A stretch of 39,922 bases of DNA from Rhodocyclaceae bacterium (lineage in GTDB: Bacteria > Pseudomonadota > Gammaproteobacteria > Burkholderiales > Rhodocyclaceae), in the NCBI GenBank assembly GCA_016791205.1, contig JAEUNH010000090.1, forward strand, positions 1 to 39,922, written 5' to 3'. Shown here piece by piece: positions 22,022 to 31,294 of the stretch. The notes beneath the pieces were generated by a model. It was not told the DNA's origin, ran no database searches, and saw nothing but the letters and a program-made list of their open reading frames with translations. Each line of letters opens with the position of its first letter. Position 1 is the stretch's first letter. The translations under genes were made by a program, and so were the position numbers.

Positions 22022-23223
22022 CAGATTTTCAGCTTGGTGATGACGTCGTAGATCGGGCCGAGCACGGAGAGCATGACCCAGCCGAGCAGGGCGCCGAGGA
22101 TCAGGGTCATGGCCGGCTCGATCATGGCTTGCACCTTGTCGATCGATTCCTTCACGTCGCGGTTGTAGAAATAGGAGACGTTGAGCAGCGCGGTGTCGAG
22201 CGCGCCGGTGTTCTCGCCCACCCGCAGCATGCGGATCACCAGCGGCGGGAACAGGCCGATGTTCTGGAAGGCGACGGTGACGTTCTGGCCCTCGGCGATC
22301 AGCTGCCCGGCGCGCTTGAGGCCGTCGCGGATGACGGCGTTGCCGACCACGTCCTCGGTGGAGCGCACCGCGTCGATGATGGCGATCCCGGAGGCGTACA
22401 TCATGGCGAACACGCTGGCGAAGCGCGACAGGATGATCTTGCGCAGGATCGGGCCGAGCACCGGCAGCTGCAGCTTGAATTCGTCGAAGCGGTAGCGGAA
22501 GGCCGGGTTGGCCTCGACCGCCAGCTTGATGCCGACGACGACCAGCGCCGGCACGATGAGGAACAGGTACCAGAACTGCTTGACGAAGGCCGAGGTGGCG
22601 ATGAGGATCTTGGTCTGGGTGGGCAGGGCCTGGCCCATGTTCTTGATGAAGCCGGCCATCTGCGGCACCAGATAGATCATCAGGAAGAAGGTGACGCCGA
22701 GCACCACCGTGCCGACGAAGGCCGGGTACATGAACAGCTTCTTGGTGTGGGACGCCAGCTCGTCCTCCCACTTCAGCGATTCGCTCAGGCTCCTCAGCAC
22801 CTCGGGCAGGTTGCCGGTGTTCTCGCCGGCCAGGATCAGGCTGCTGAAGACCTTGTTGAAGACTTTCGGGTGCTCGCCCATCGCCTGCGAGAAGGTGCGG
22901 CCGCCCTCGATCGACTCGATCATGCTGGCGATCACCTCGCGGAAGCGCGGATGGAACAGGCTGTCGCGCAGGTCGGTGAGGCCGTCGAGGATCGGCACCC
23001 CGGCACGGGTGAGCTGCTCCATGTGGAAGCAGAAGTTGATGAGTTCGCGCTTGGGGATGGCGCCGCCGCTGAACAGGCCGCTGCGGCGGACCTCGTTGCC
23101 GTTGATGAAGTCGAGCTCCATGCGCCTGAGGCGCATTTCCAGGTCGACCAGGTTGATGGCATCGAGCTGGCCATGGACCATGCGCCCGCCGCTGTTCATC
23201 GCCTTGTAGCTGAACAGGGCCAC
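22021..23223 (-). CDS. mshG: MshG, GspF/PilC-type inner-membrane platform protein
   Basis: The protein has 400 residues, full length for the family, with two T2SSF domains. The first contains F-C-F-H-M-E-Q-L-T-R-A-G-V-P-I-L-D-G-L. The second contains F-A-S-V-F-A-M-M-Y-A-S-G-I-A-I-I-D-A and G-E-N-T-G-A-L-D. Three membrane segments lie near 165-190, 215-240 and 370-390. It couples the assembly ATPase to pilin insertion. It starts at GTG, one base after the mshE stop. Confidence 0.93.
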   Translation of the reverse strand: MALFSYKAMNSGGRMVHGQLDAINLVDLEMRLRRMELDFINGNEVRRSGLFSGGAIPKRELINFCFHMEQLTRAGVPILDGLTDLRDSLFHPRFREVIASMIESIEGGRTFSQAMGEHPKVFNKVFSSLILAGENTGNLPEVLRSLSESLKWEDELASHTKKLFMYPAFVGTVVLGVTFFLMIYLVPQMAGFIKNMGQALPTQTKILIATSAFVKQFWYLFLIVPALVVVGIKLAVEANPAFRYRFDEFKLQLPVLGPILRKIILSRFASVFAMMYASGIAIIDAVRSTEDVVGNAVIRDGLKRAGQLIAEGQNVTVAFQNIGLFPPLVIRMLRVGENTGALDTALLNVSYFYNRDVKESIDKVQAMIEPAMTLILGALLGWVMLSVLGPIYDVITKLKI

Positions 23224-23224
23224 G

Positions 23225-24937
23225 CTACATCCGCTCGGTCAGGTCGACCACCCGGCCGACTTCTTCCAGCGAGGTGGAGCCCTCGCGGACGCGGCGCAGG
23301 CCGTCCTCGGCCAGGCTGCGGAAGCCCTTGGCCAGCGCCGCCTGCTTGATGTCGCGCATGGTGGCGCGGCGCGCCACCAGCTCGTCGAGGTCGGCATCCA
23401 TGCGCAGCAGCTCCATGATGGCCTGGCGGCCGCGGTAGCCCTGGTACTCGCAGTGCTCGCAGCCGCTGGCGCGGTAGAGCGTCGGCGGCGGAACGTCGGC
23501 GGCCAGCCCGAGCAGGCGCATCTCGTGCGACTCGGCGCCGTAGGGCTTCTTGCAGTGCGGGCAGAGCCTGCGCACCAGGCGCTGGGCGACCACCCCGATG
23601 ATGTTGCCGGCCATGATGTCGGGCAGCACGCCGATGTCGAGCAGGCGCGGGATGGCGCCGATGGCCGAGTTGGTGTGCAGGGTGGAATACACCTGGTGGC
23701 CGGTCATGGCGGCGCGGAAGGCCATCTCGGCGGTGTCGGCGTCGCGGATCTCGCCGACCAGGATCACGTCGGGGTCCTGCCGCATCATCGAGCGCACGCC
23801 GTTGGCGAAGTCGAGCTTGGCGGCCTCCGCCACCGAGGTCTGGCGGATCATCGACATCGGATACTCGACCGGATCCTCGAGGGTCATGATGTTGATGCCC
23901 TCCTCGTTGATGTGGTTGAGCACCGAGTAGAGGGTGGTGGTCTTGCCGCTGCCGGTAGGTCCCGTGACGAGGATGATGCCCTCGGGGCGGGCGATCATCA
24001 GCTTCAGCTGGTCGAGCTGGGCGTCGTCGAGGCCGACCTGGTCGAGCGGGACGATGCCCTTCTGCCGGTCGAGGATGCGCAGCACCACGTTCTCGCCGTG
24101 GATGGTCGGCTGCGCCGAGACGCGGAAATCCACCAGCCGGCCGCTGATGTTGAGCGAGATGCGGCCGTCCTGCGGCGCGCGCGTTTCGGCGATGTTCATG
24201 TTGCTCATCACCTTGATGCGCACCGCCATGGCCGGCCAGTAGGATTTGTGCAGGGCGCGGATCTGCCGCAGCAGGCCGTCGATGCGGTAGCGGATGCGCA
24301 GGAAGTTCTGCTCCGGCTCGAAGTGCACGTCGGAAGCGTCGCGCTTGACGGCGTCGGTGAGGATGGCGTCGATCAGGCGCACCACCGGCTGGCTGTATTC
24401 GTCGCTGGAGGCGGCCAGGCTGCGCCAGTCGATCTCGCCGGTCTCGATCTCGTGCAGGATGCCGTCGATGGAGAGCTCGTGGCCGTAGTACTGGTCGATG
24501 GCGCGGGCGATCTCCGACTCGCCGGCCAGCACGGTGTCGATCTGCAGGTCGTCGTGGGTCAGCGAACGCAGCTTGTCGAGGGCGACGATGTCGTTGATGT
24601 CGGCGATCGCCACCGTCATGCGGTGCTGGCTGCGGTTGTAGTCGAGCGGCAGCAGGCGGTGGCGCTTGGCGAGGTCCTGCGGCACCAGGCGCAGCCCGGC
24701 CGGGTCGATGATGGCGTGGGTGAGGTCGACGCTCTTCTTGCCCAGGCTCTCGCCGAGCGCGTCGCGCAGGGTCGCCTCGGAGATGAAGCCCAGCGAGACC
24801 AGCAGCTTGCCCACCGGCTGGTTGGACTTCATCTGCTCCAGCAGCGCGATGCGCAGCTGGTCCTCGCTGATGACTCCCTGGGCGATCAGGATCTGGCCAA
24901 GCGGCCGTCTATGCGGAGCGGGCGAATTCATCTCCAT
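23225..24937 (-). CDS. mshE: MshE, GspE/PilB-family pilus extension ATPase
   Basis: The protein has 570 residues. An MshEN (GspE N-terminal) domain lies at about 10-155; in related MshE proteins this module binds cyclic di-GMP, with paired short R/L-rich motifs like those at 10-40. The ATPase core has Walker A G-P-T-G-S-G-K-T (326-333), the Asp box, Walker B V-I-L-V-G-E-I-R-D (391-399) and the His box S-T-L-H-T-N. A tetracysteine zinc site is present (C459, C462, C493, C496). It powers pilus assembly. No retraction ATPase (PilT) is found nearby. Confidence 0.93.
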   Translation of the reverse strand: MEMNSPAPHRRPLGQILIAQGVISEDQLRIALLEQMKSNQPVGKLLVSLGFISEATLRDALGESLGKKSVDLTHAIIDPAGLRLVPQDLAKRHRLLPLDYNRSQHRMTVAIADINDIVALDKLRSLTHDDLQIDTVLAGESEIARAIDQYYGHELSIDGILHEIETGEIDWRSLAASSDEYSQPVVRLIDAILTDAVKRDASDVHFEPEQNFLRIRYRIDGLLRQIRALHKSYWPAMAVRIKVMSNMNIAETRAPQDGRISLNISGRLVDFRVSAQPTIHGENVVLRILDRQKGIVPLDQVGLDDAQLDQLKLMIARPEGIILVTGPTGSGKTTTLYSVLNHINEEGINIMTLEDPVEYPMSMIRQTSVAEAAKLDFANGVRSMMRQDPDVILVGEIRDADTAEMAFRAAMTGHQVYSTLHTNSAIGAIPRLLDIGVLPDIMAGNIIGVVAQRLVRRLCPHCKKPYGAESHEMRLLGLAADVPPPTLYRASGCEHCEYQGYRGRQAIMELLRMDADLDELVARRATMRDIKQAALAKGFRSLAEDGLRRVREGSTSLEEVGRVVDLTERM

Positions 24938-24955
24938 GGCGCCAGGGGCGCAGCG

Positions 24956-26200
24956 TTATTTTTGCAGTTCGCTGACGCGGCTTTCGGCCTGTCTCTTGTC
25001 GAAGGCGGCGGGCCGCTGCACGGCGGCAGCCAGCGCCCCTTGATAATACTGCAATGCGAGCTTGGGTTGGCGCAACTGGTCGAGGCTGATCGCCAGGTTG
25101 AATTGATAGTCGGGATTGTCGCCGTCGCCGGCGAAGGCGCGGAAGTAGGCCTGCTGCGCGTCGTTCCAGCGGCCGGCCTGCGCGTAGAGATTGCCCAGGG
25201 CGAAATTCAACTGGGGCGAATCGGGCTGGGCGGCCAAAAGGTTCTTCAAACGGCTCTCCGACTGTATCGGATCGACCTGGCCGCGCAAGCCGATCAGCCC
25301 GGCCTGGGCGGCGCTGTCCTTCGGGTCGGCTTCCAGGATGCGCAGGTACAGCGTTTCGGCATTGTCATACTGTCCCTGCCGCAGGCTGAGGGCGGCGAGG
25401 CCGTGCAGGGCGTCGGTGTTCTTCGGCTCGTTCTTCAGCACGGCTTTGTAGTCGCGCTCGGCGGCGGCCATGTCGCCGGCCTGGAAGGCGGCATAGCCGC
25501 TGCTGACCTGCGGGTGCACCTGCAGCTTGACCTTGGTGATGCGGATCAGGCTGTCGGTTTCCGCGGCCGCGGGTTTGGCGCTCGCCGCAGTCGGTGTTTC
25601 GCGTTGCCGGTTCGGGGCGGCGATGACGGGTGCCGCGGCGACGGGCGCGGTCTGCGGCGCCGGCGCGACCGGGACGGCCTCCGCCGCCGCGGCCGGGACA
25701 GCCGGGGAAGGCTGCGGCGCCGGTGCCGCAGCGATGGGCGCGGGCGGCGGCATGGGGCGGCTGACGGCGGCAGCGGGGGCGAGCGAACTCCTGGGCTGCA
25801 GCTGCCACCAGAAATAAATGCCGATGCCGATGGCGGCAACCAGGCCCGCCAGGCCGGCAATGAGCGGCAACGACTTGCGCGAGGCGGGCTGCTTGGCTTC
25901 GAAAAGGTTCTGCGCCGCCGCCTGCTCGCGCCTTTGCGCGGCCGCCTGGCTCGTAGCGGCCGGTGCCGGTTCGGGCTGGGCAGGCGCTTTCGGCGCAGGC
26001 GTGTGGAATTCGGCATCCAGCAGTTCGAGCCGGGTGGGCAGTTCGGGCAGGCCGCGCGATCCGGTGCTCGCGGCAGCGGGTTCGCCCGCTTCGGCTGGCG
26101 CTTCGACGGACGGCGACTCCTGCGGCTCGACCCTGGCCGCCGCCTCGGACAGGCGCTTGGCCTCCTCGGCCTTCTTCAGCGCGTCCATCAGCAGGCTCAC
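24956..26200 (-). CDS. mshN: MshN-like TPR protein
   Basis: The protein has 414 residues from the GTG at 26200, which overlaps the secretin stop as GTGA. It starts S-L-L-M-D-A-L-K-K-A-E-E-A-K-R, a motif typical of pilus-locus TPR proteins. A single membrane helix (about 110-128) and a long Pro/Ala-rich linker (to about 215) lead to tetratricopeptide repeats (about 235-405, with L-H-G-L-A-A-L-S-L-R-Q-G-Q-Y-D-N-A and L-G-N-L-Y-A-Q-A-G-R-W). It is probably an inner-membrane protein with a periplasmic TPR domain that helps secretin assembly. Confidence 0.8.
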   Translation of the reverse strand: MSLLMDALKKAEEAKRLSEAAARVEPQESPSVEAPAEAGEPAAASTGSRGLPELPTRLELLDAEFHTPAPKAPAQPEPAPAATSQAAAQRREQAAAQNLFEAKQPASRKSLPLIAGLAGLVAAIGIGIYFWWQLQPRSSLAPAAAVSRPMPPPAPIAAAPAPQPSPAVPAAAAEAVPVAPAPQTAPVAAAPVIAAPNRQRETPTAASAKPAAAETDSLIRITKVKLQVHPQVSSGYAAFQAGDMAAAERDYKAVLKNEPKNTDALHGLAALSLRQGQYDNAETLYLRILEADPKDSAAQAGLIGLRGQVDPIQSESRLKNLLAAQPDSPQLNFALGNLYAQAGRWNDAQQAYFRAFAGDGDNPDYQFNLAISLDQLRQPKLALQYYQGALAAAVQRPAAFDKRQAESRVSELQK

Positions 26201-28056
26201 TGCCGACCGCCTCCGACGTTCCACTCGGGCACCGGCTGCAGGCCGCCCTTGTTCTCGAAGAAGGTCTTGTCCGGCAGCTGGCTGCGGAAGCTGCTGTAGT
26301 CGCCCTGGATGCTGGCGTCGCGGACCACCGTCGGACGCAGGAACACCACCAGCTCAGTCTTGGTGGTGGTGTCGTTGCGGTAGGTGAAGAGGTTGCCGAG
26401 GATGGGAATCTTGGAGACGCCCGGCACCGCGTCGTCGGTGTCGTTCACCTGGTCCTGCATCAGCCCGCCGAGGACCGCGATGTCGCCGTCGTTGACGCTC
26501 ATCAGCGACTCCATCTCGCGGGTCTGGATCTCGGGCACCAGGTTGGGGATCGTCAGGGACGGATGCGGGTCGCGCTTGGTGCCGGTGATGCGCGAGATGG
26601 TCGGCCGCACGTTGAGCAGGACCGAGCTGTTCTCGCTGATCTGCGGGGTGACGCTCATCACCAGGCCGACCGCCACCGACTGCGGGGTGGTGGTCAGGTT
26701 GGTGAGGGTGCTGGTCTGGCCCTGGCTGGTGTCGGACTTGACCTGGAAGTAGACGAAGTTGTCGACCACCTTGAGGATCGCCGTCTGGTTGTTGAGCACC
26801 GAGAGCTTCGGGCTGGACAGCACCCGCAGCGTGCCGAAGGTTTCCAGCAGCTTGATGGCGGTGAGGAAGTCGGCGCGACGGAAGGCCAGGCTGAACAGGG
26901 TGTTGCCGACCGCCGACGGCAGGGTCGAGGTCGAGGTCGTGGCCTCGAAGGCGCCGGTGGTCGGGTTGACCCTGAGGCTGCGTGTGGTGGCGCCCTGGCC
27001 GACCGCCGTCCAGGCGTTGCCCTGGCTGAAATGCTGCCAGTCGATGCCCTGCTGGTAGTTCTGGTTGAGGCGGACTTCGACGATGGTGGCCTCGACCAGT
27101 ACCTGCCTTCTCGCCGAGGACAGAACCTGGTCCAGGAATTCCTGGATTTTTTCATGCTGGCGCGAGGTGGCGCGCACGAGCACCACGCCGGTTTCGGGGT
27201 TGGCCATCACGGAGGCCGCCTGCAGCGTTTCATATTCCTTCGAAGCCTGGGATTGTTGGGGCTGTGGCGGAGCGATTTGCACTTGAATCGGCGCTGGCGC
27301 CGTTGCACCGGCTGCGCCGGGAGTCGCGCTACCGGGCTGCGTTGCGGCCGCTGCCGCGGTTTGCTCCTGCGCTTCCGCTACGCGCCGCTTGACGATGATT
27401 TCTTTGTCGGTCTCGCGCAGGATGTCCTTGATGTTCTTTTCCAGGGTTTCCCAGAAACGGTTCTTGGAGTTGTTGTCCACCTTGGTCGAGGAGACGTTGC
27501 CGCTGGTGCCCCCGGCGGCGGCGCCCGCTCCGGCGCCGGCAGCGGTGGGGCTGATGCTGGCGATCTGGGTGTTGATGGCGACGTTGCCGCTGGTGTCACG
27601 CGACATGTTGACGTAATTGACCTTGTAGGTGCGCAGGTAAGGCGTGTCGGGCATCACCACCAGGTTGGGGCCGTCGAGTTCGAAGCGCATGTCCACCTGC
27701 TTGGCGATGCGGCTGAGCAGCTGCGGCAGGGTCTGGTCGATGGCATTCAGGGTCACCGTGCCGCGGATGCCGGGATGGACATCGACGTTGAGCTTGGCGT
27801 CGCGAGCCAGTGCGAAGAGCAGTTCCTCGACCTTCACGTCCTTGACGACGACGCTGTAAGTCTCGGTCTTGGCGGCGGCCTTGGGTTTGGGCGGCGCGGC
27901 GGCCTGCTGGACGGGCTGGGGGATGCTGGATTTGGCAGGGGCCGCTACGCTGTCGGTGCCGAGGTGGCCGCTGGAGGGCGGCTTGGTCGGCGGTGCGGCG
28001 CAGGCCGCCACGAGGGTTGCAGCCAGCAGTGATGAAGTCGTCGTTCTAGCAGTCAT
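26197..28056 (-). CDS. mshL: MshL/PilQ-type outer-membrane secretin
   Basis: The protein has 619 residues. A lipoprotein-like signal ends V-A-A-C at residue 19. A secretin/TonB short N-terminal domain lies at about 67-160, an N1-like domain with a low-complexity Gln/Pro/Ala insertion at about 235-280, and the secretin core at about 330-580 with V-E-A-T-I-V-E-V-R-L, L-S-S-P-K-L-S-V-L-N-N-Q and V-P-G-V-S-K-I-P-I-L-G-N-L-F. It forms the pore through which the pilus exits. The gene has its own upstream region of 128 bp. Confidence 0.93.
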   Translation of the reverse strand: MTARTTTSSLLAATLVAACAAPPTKPPSSGHLGTDSVAAPAKSSIPQPVQQAAAPPKPKAAAKTETYSVVVKDVKVEELLFALARDAKLNVDVHPGIRGTVTLNAIDQTLPQLLSRIAKQVDMRFELDGPNLVVMPDTPYLRTYKVNYVNMSRDTSGNVAINTQIASISPTAAGAGAGAAAGGTSGNVSSTKVDNNSKNRFWETLEKNIKDILRETDKEIIVKRRVAEAQEQTAAAAATQPGSATPGAAGATAPAPIQVQIAPPQPQQSQASKEYETLQAASVMANPETGVVLVRATSRQHEKIQEFLDQVLSSARRQVLVEATIVEVRLNQNYQQGIDWQHFSQGNAWTAVGQGATTRSLRVNPTTGAFEATTSTSTLPSAVGNTLFSLAFRRADFLTAIKLLETFGTLRVLSSPKLSVLNNQTAILKVVDNFVYFQVKSDTSQGQTSTLTNLTTTPQSVAVGLVMSVTPQISENSSVLLNVRPTISRITGTKRDPHPSLTIPNLVPEIQTREMESLMSVNDGDIAVLGGLMQDQVNDTDDAVPGVSKIPILGNLFTYRNDTTTKTELVVFLRPTVVRDASIQGDYSSFRSQLPDKTFFENKGGLQPVPEWNVGGGRQ

Positions 28057-28101
28057 AGCGAGCCACGCGGTAGCACCTCAATCCCGAGGTCGGGCGATCC
28101 G

Positions 28102-28129
28102 AGCATAGCACATTAACATTATTTTGCAA
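28102..28129 (-). promoter_or_regulatory. Candidate sigma70 promoter of the mshL-mshK operon
   Basis: On the minus strand TTGCAA (28129-28124) and TATGCT (28107-28102) are 16 bp apart, 45 bp before the mshL ATG. This is the only non-coding gap of any size within the assembly genes, so it probably drives mshL-N-E-G-I-J-K. I found no -24/-12 sigma54 match here, in contrast to the prepilin promoter. Confidence 0.5.
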
Positions 28130-28184
28130 CTGCCTGATTTATCGGTTTAATAGCCAGCCAGTATTTTGTTGTTTTTTTGCCCCT

Positions 28185-29642
28185 TCAATCCTTCAGGCGC
28201 CGCACCTGACGGGGATAGGGACCATAGACCTTGAGCGGCCCTGGCAAGCTGGCCAGGGCCTGGCTGGCCGCCTGCCGGGAGGAATATTCCCCATAGATGA
28301 TCCCGAGTCGCTTGCCCCCATTCGCCTCTACTAAATAGACCCGTATTGCGGCCGGGTCAACGCTTTTCGCGGCATTTGCCAGGAAACCTTCCACGTGGCC
28401 GGCACTGCCCGCGTCGGTGGTGAGCAGCTGGATGAACCAGATCTGGCCCTCGGCACTGGCGAGCCAGGCCTGGGTTTCGGTGAGGCGCTGCCGGGTGAGG
28501 GGGCCCAGCGCGAGCCTGGTTTCCTTGGGTTTGGCGGCGGCCTCGGTCGGAGGGTTTTCCTGGGTTGCCGGCGGACTGGCTTCCGCAGGGGCTGGGGGGG
28601 CAGGGTTGGCGATCGGGACGGCGTCGCCGGGATTGTTCGGGGCGGTTGCGAGTTGGCCGGCCGGGGAGGGTTCAGGACTGGCCGCAGGCGGCGGGGCCGC
28701 AGCGGGAGGCGCTGCGGCCACGGCGGCTGGCTCCGGCGGGAGCGCCCCGCTCAAGGGGAAATAGGCCAGCACCGCCGCGATCAGCAGGGCCGCCGCCGCG
28801 CCGCCCAGCCAGAGGCCGAGGCGCGGCGCGCTGGCGCGGCGGAACTCGGCGTCGCGGATGGCGGCCTTGACGTGGGCGGCGGTGATCTGGTGGGTGTTGC
28901 CGGCGAAGGCGGCCAGCAGCGACTTGTCACAGAGGATATTGATGCGCCGGGTCAGCCCCAGCGAGGCGCTGGCGATCAGTTTGAGGGCGGCCGGGGAAAA
29001 CACGTCGGGCCCCTTGTAGCCGGCGGCACGCATTCTGAAATTGACGTATTGCGCCACGTCCGCGCGCACCAGCGGCTCGAGGGTGAAGTTGTGGGTGATG
29101 CGCTCCTTGAGTTGGCGCATCTCGTTGCGGTTGAGGACGTCGTTGAGCTCGGGCTGGCCGAAAAGGACAATCTGCAGAAGTTTGTGGCGGTTCGATTCGA
29201 GGTTGGAGAGCAGGCGGATCTCTTCCAGGGTTTCCGCCGGCATGGCATGCGCCTCGTCGATCAGCACCACCACCTGGCGCCCCTGGGCGTAGCGCTCGAT
29301 GAGGTGTTCCTGCAGGGCGCGCATGACGGCGCTGACGCGGTTGGTGGCGAGATCGACCTTGAGCTCGTCGGCCAGGGTGAACAGGATCTCGTCGCGCGAC
29401 AGCGAGGGGTTGGCGAGAAAGAGGGTCTCGACGTTCTCGGGCAGGCGCTCCATCAGCACCCGGCAGAGCATGGTCTTGCCGCTGCCGACCTCGCCGCTGA
29501 CCTTGACGATGCCTTCGTCGTGGGTGATGGCGTAGAGGAGGGCCTCGAGGGTGGCGCCGCGATTGGCGCCTTCGAAAAAGAAATCCGTGTGCGGGGTGAT
29601 GCGGAACGGCGCCTCGCCCAGGCCGAAATGATCCAGATACAT
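28185..29642 (-). CDS. mshM: MshM/ExeA-type AAA ATPase with SPOR-like C-terminus
   Basis: The protein has 485 residues from the ATG at 29642, preceded by GGGAGAGA. It starts M-Y-L-D-H-F-G-L-G-E-A-P-F-R-I-T-P, the family hallmark. Walker A is G-E-V-G-S-G-K-T (50-57) and Walker B is V-V-L-I-D-E-A-H-A (about 119-127). A membrane helix (about 277-295) and a Pro/Ala linker lead to a C-terminal SPOR-like domain (about 400-480), which suggests peptidoglycan contact. In secretion systems ExeA/MshM proteins help insert the secretin through the cell wall. Confidence 0.88.
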   Translation of the reverse strand: MYLDHFGLGEAPFRITPHTDFFFEGANRGATLEALLYAITHDEGIVKVSGEVGSGKTMLCRVLMERLPENVETLFLANPSLSRDEILFTLADELKVDLATNRVSAVMRALQEHLIERYAQGRQVVVLIDEAHAMPAETLEEIRLLSNLESNRHKLLQIVLFGQPELNDVLNRNEMRQLKERITHNFTLEPLVRADVAQYVNFRMRAAGYKGPDVFSPAALKLIASASLGLTRRINILCDKSLLAAFAGNTHQITAAHVKAAIRDAEFRRASAPRLGLWLGGAAAALLIAAVLAYFPLSGALPPEPAAVAAAPPAAAPPPAASPEPSPAGQLATAPNNPGDAVPIANPAPPAPAEASPPATQENPPTEAAAKPKETRLALGPLTRQRLTETQAWLASAEGQIWFIQLLTTDAGSAGHVEGFLANAAKSVDPAAIRVYLVEANGGKRLGIIYGEYSSRQAASQALASLPGPLKVYGPYPRQVRRLKD

Positions 29643-29662
29643 GGTGCGGTGGTCTCTCCCTG

Positions 29663-31126
29663 TTATCCCGTGTTCGTCGCAGCGCCCAAGTCCCGCTCCA
29701 GCACTTCCATGCGGTTGTAGAGGGTGGTGCGGTTGACGCCCAGCAGCCGGGCGGCCTGGCTGACGTTGCCGTGGCTCAGCTTGAGGGCCGCCTGGATGTA
29801 GCCCCATTCCCAGCGCAGCAGGGTGTCGTCGAGCTTGAACTGGCCGCGCTGCTGCAGCTGGCGCAGGGCGATTTCGGCCAGTTCGCCGATGTCCCGCGGC
29901 GGCAGCCAGGAGTCGGGGCCGCGCTCCTCGCCGGTGTCCAGCTCGTCCTCGAGCTCGGCCGGCGTCACCTTGCGTCCGGGATATTTGGTGGCCAGGCGGA
30001 TGACGATGTTGCGCAGTTCGCGGACGTTGCCGGGAAAGCCGTAGGCCTGCCAGCGTTCGAGCGCGGCGTCGTCGAGTTCGAAGGGCAGCTGGCCGGCCTG
30101 GCGGGCGTAGACGTCGCGGTAATGGCGCAGCAGCAGCCCCTTGTCGTCGCCCATTTCGCGCAGGGGCGGCACTTCTACGGCGAACACCGAGAGACGATGG
30201 AACAGGTCGGCACGGAAGCGTCCTTCGCGGACCTCCCGGCGCAGATCGCGGTTGGTGGCGGCGATGACCCGGGCGCGGCTCACCCGCTGCTGGGTTTCGC
30301 CGACCCGCTGGAATTCGCCGTTCTCCAGCACCCGCAGCAGCTTCGGCTGCAGGTCGAGGGGCAGCTCGCCGATCTCGTCGAGGAAGAGGGTGCCGTCCTC
30401 GGCGTCCTCGAAATAGCCGGACTTGGCCTGGACGGCGCCGGTGAAGGCGCCCTTGGCATAGCCGAACAGCGTCGGTTCTACCAGATTGGGCGAGATGGCG
30501 GCGCAGTTGAGCGCGAAATAGGGCTTGTCGCGGCGCCCGGTCAGCCGGTGCAGGCAGCAGCTGGCGACGATCTCCTTGCCGCTGCCCGATTCGCCCTCGA
30601 CGAGGACCGGGAAGGGGGAATCGGCGTACTGGCGGATCTGGGCGCGCAGCTTCTGCATGGGCACGCTGTTGCCGAGCAGGCCGCAGGGGTCCTCGGCGAC
30701 GGTGGCTTCGGCGGCCTGCGCTGCCGACGGGTAGGCCAGAATTTTCTGCAATACCCGCCGCAGCTGTTCCGGGTCGGCCGGCTTGGCGACGAAATCGATC
30801 GCCCCGAGCGCGCGGGCGTGGCGGGCGTTGGCATCATCGTTCTGGCCCGACAGCACCACGATCTTGATGTCCGGAGAATGGGCCAGCAGGTCGGAAATAA
30901 GGGCGAAGCCTTCGTCCGGCTGATGCGGCCGCGGCGGCAGGCCCAGGTCGACCAGGGCCAGGCGGGGCGGGCTGCCGCGGCTGCGCAGCAGGTCGATGCA
31001 GTCGCTGCGGGAACCGGCGGTGCTGATGTCGAATTCGCGGCCGAGGAAGAAACTCAGGGTGTCGATGATCAGGGGGTCGTCATCGACGATCAGGAGGGAA
31101 GGCTTGCGGGATTCAGGGTTGGTCAT
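29663..31126 (-). CDS. Sigma54-dependent response regulator, PrsR-like
   Basis: The protein has 487 residues from the ATG at 31126; an ATG at 31147 is possible. The receiver has the acidic pocket V-D-D-D, phosphoacceptor Asp60 (A-L-V-D-L-G-L-P-P) and Lys115. The AAA+ domain has Walker A G-E-S-G-S-G-K-E, the sigma54-contacting G-A-F-T-G-A loop and Walker [13 protein letters not shown] Fis-type helix-turn-helix closes it ([17 protein letters not shown]). The receiver, with D-L-G-L-P-P and a following acidic insertion ending E-G, resembles PrsR of PEP-CTERM systems. It sits upstream of mshM and probably activates the prepilin promoter at 11015. Confidence 0.88.
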   Translation of the reverse strand: MTNPESRKPSLLIVDDDPLIIDTLSFFLGREFDISTAGSRSDCIDLLRSRGSPPRLALVDLGLPPRPHQPDEGFALISDLLAHSPDIKIVVLSGQNDDANARHARALGAIDFVAKPADPEQLRRVLQKILAYPSAAQAAEATVAEDPCGLLGNSVPMQKLRAQIRQYADSPFPVLVEGESGSGKEIVASCCLHRLTGRRDKPYFALNCAAISPNLVEPTLFGYAKGAFTGAVQAKSGYFEDAEDGTLFLDEIGELPLDLQPKLLRVLENGEFQRVGETQQRVSRARVIAATNRDLRREVREGRFRADLFHRLSVFAVEVPPLREMGDDKGLLLRHYRDVYARQAGQLPFELDDAALERWQAYGFPGNVRELRNIVIRLATKYPGRKVTPAELEDELDTGEERGPDSWLPPRDIGELAEIALRQLQQRGQFKLDDTLLRWEWGYIQAALKLSHGNVSQAARLLGVNRTTLYNRMEVLERDLGAATNTG

Positions 31127-31210
31127 GCCAGCGCTTGCCCGATGCATCCATGGCCGAACTATATCAGACCCGCCAACGGGGCATAAGCGGCCGTGACCGA
31201 TTTCACGGTC

Positions 31211-31232
31211 GATATCGGCCTAGACCGATATC
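31211..31232. promoter_or_regulatory. Operator-like palindrome between the response regulator and mla operon
   Basis: The perfect 8-bp arms GATATCGG (31211-31218) and CCGATATC (31225-31232) have a 6-bp spacer. The site lies just upstream of the likely mlaF promoter and about 85 bp upstream of the divergent response regulator start. It is a good candidate binding site for an unidentified dimeric regulator of either operon. Confidence 0.6.
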
Positions 31233-31251
31233 ATGCCGGCTGCCGCGGCTC

Positions 31252-31260
31252 TGCTAGAAT
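31252..31260 (+). promoter_or_regulatory. Extended -10 element, probable mla operon promoter
   Basis: TGC-TAGAAT matches an extended -10 (TGn plus TAGAAT). No good -35 is visible at the right distance, which is usual for extended -10 promoters. It lies 35 bp before the mlaF GTG, with the palindrome at 31211-31232 just upstream. Confidence 0.5.
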
Positions 31261-31294
31261 GCCGCCTTTCCGAAAACAGCCGGGTCGAGTTTCC

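Noticed and set aside
23453-26299. A 948-codon plus-strand open frame across mshE and mshN
   Set aside because: It is antisense to two genes with unmistakable motifs and crosses their boundary; the encoded protein is low-complexity.
27395-27420. A further match to GTCGGTCTC...GCAGGA inside mshL
   Set aside because: It lacks the AAAAGTC start and the ACGG end and is explained by coding sequence; it also shows that partial matches to this repeat can arise by chance.
28057-28184. A sigma54 promoter in front of mshL
   Set aside because: No GG-N10-GC element with surrounding consensus was found in the gap; a sigma70-like pair fits better.
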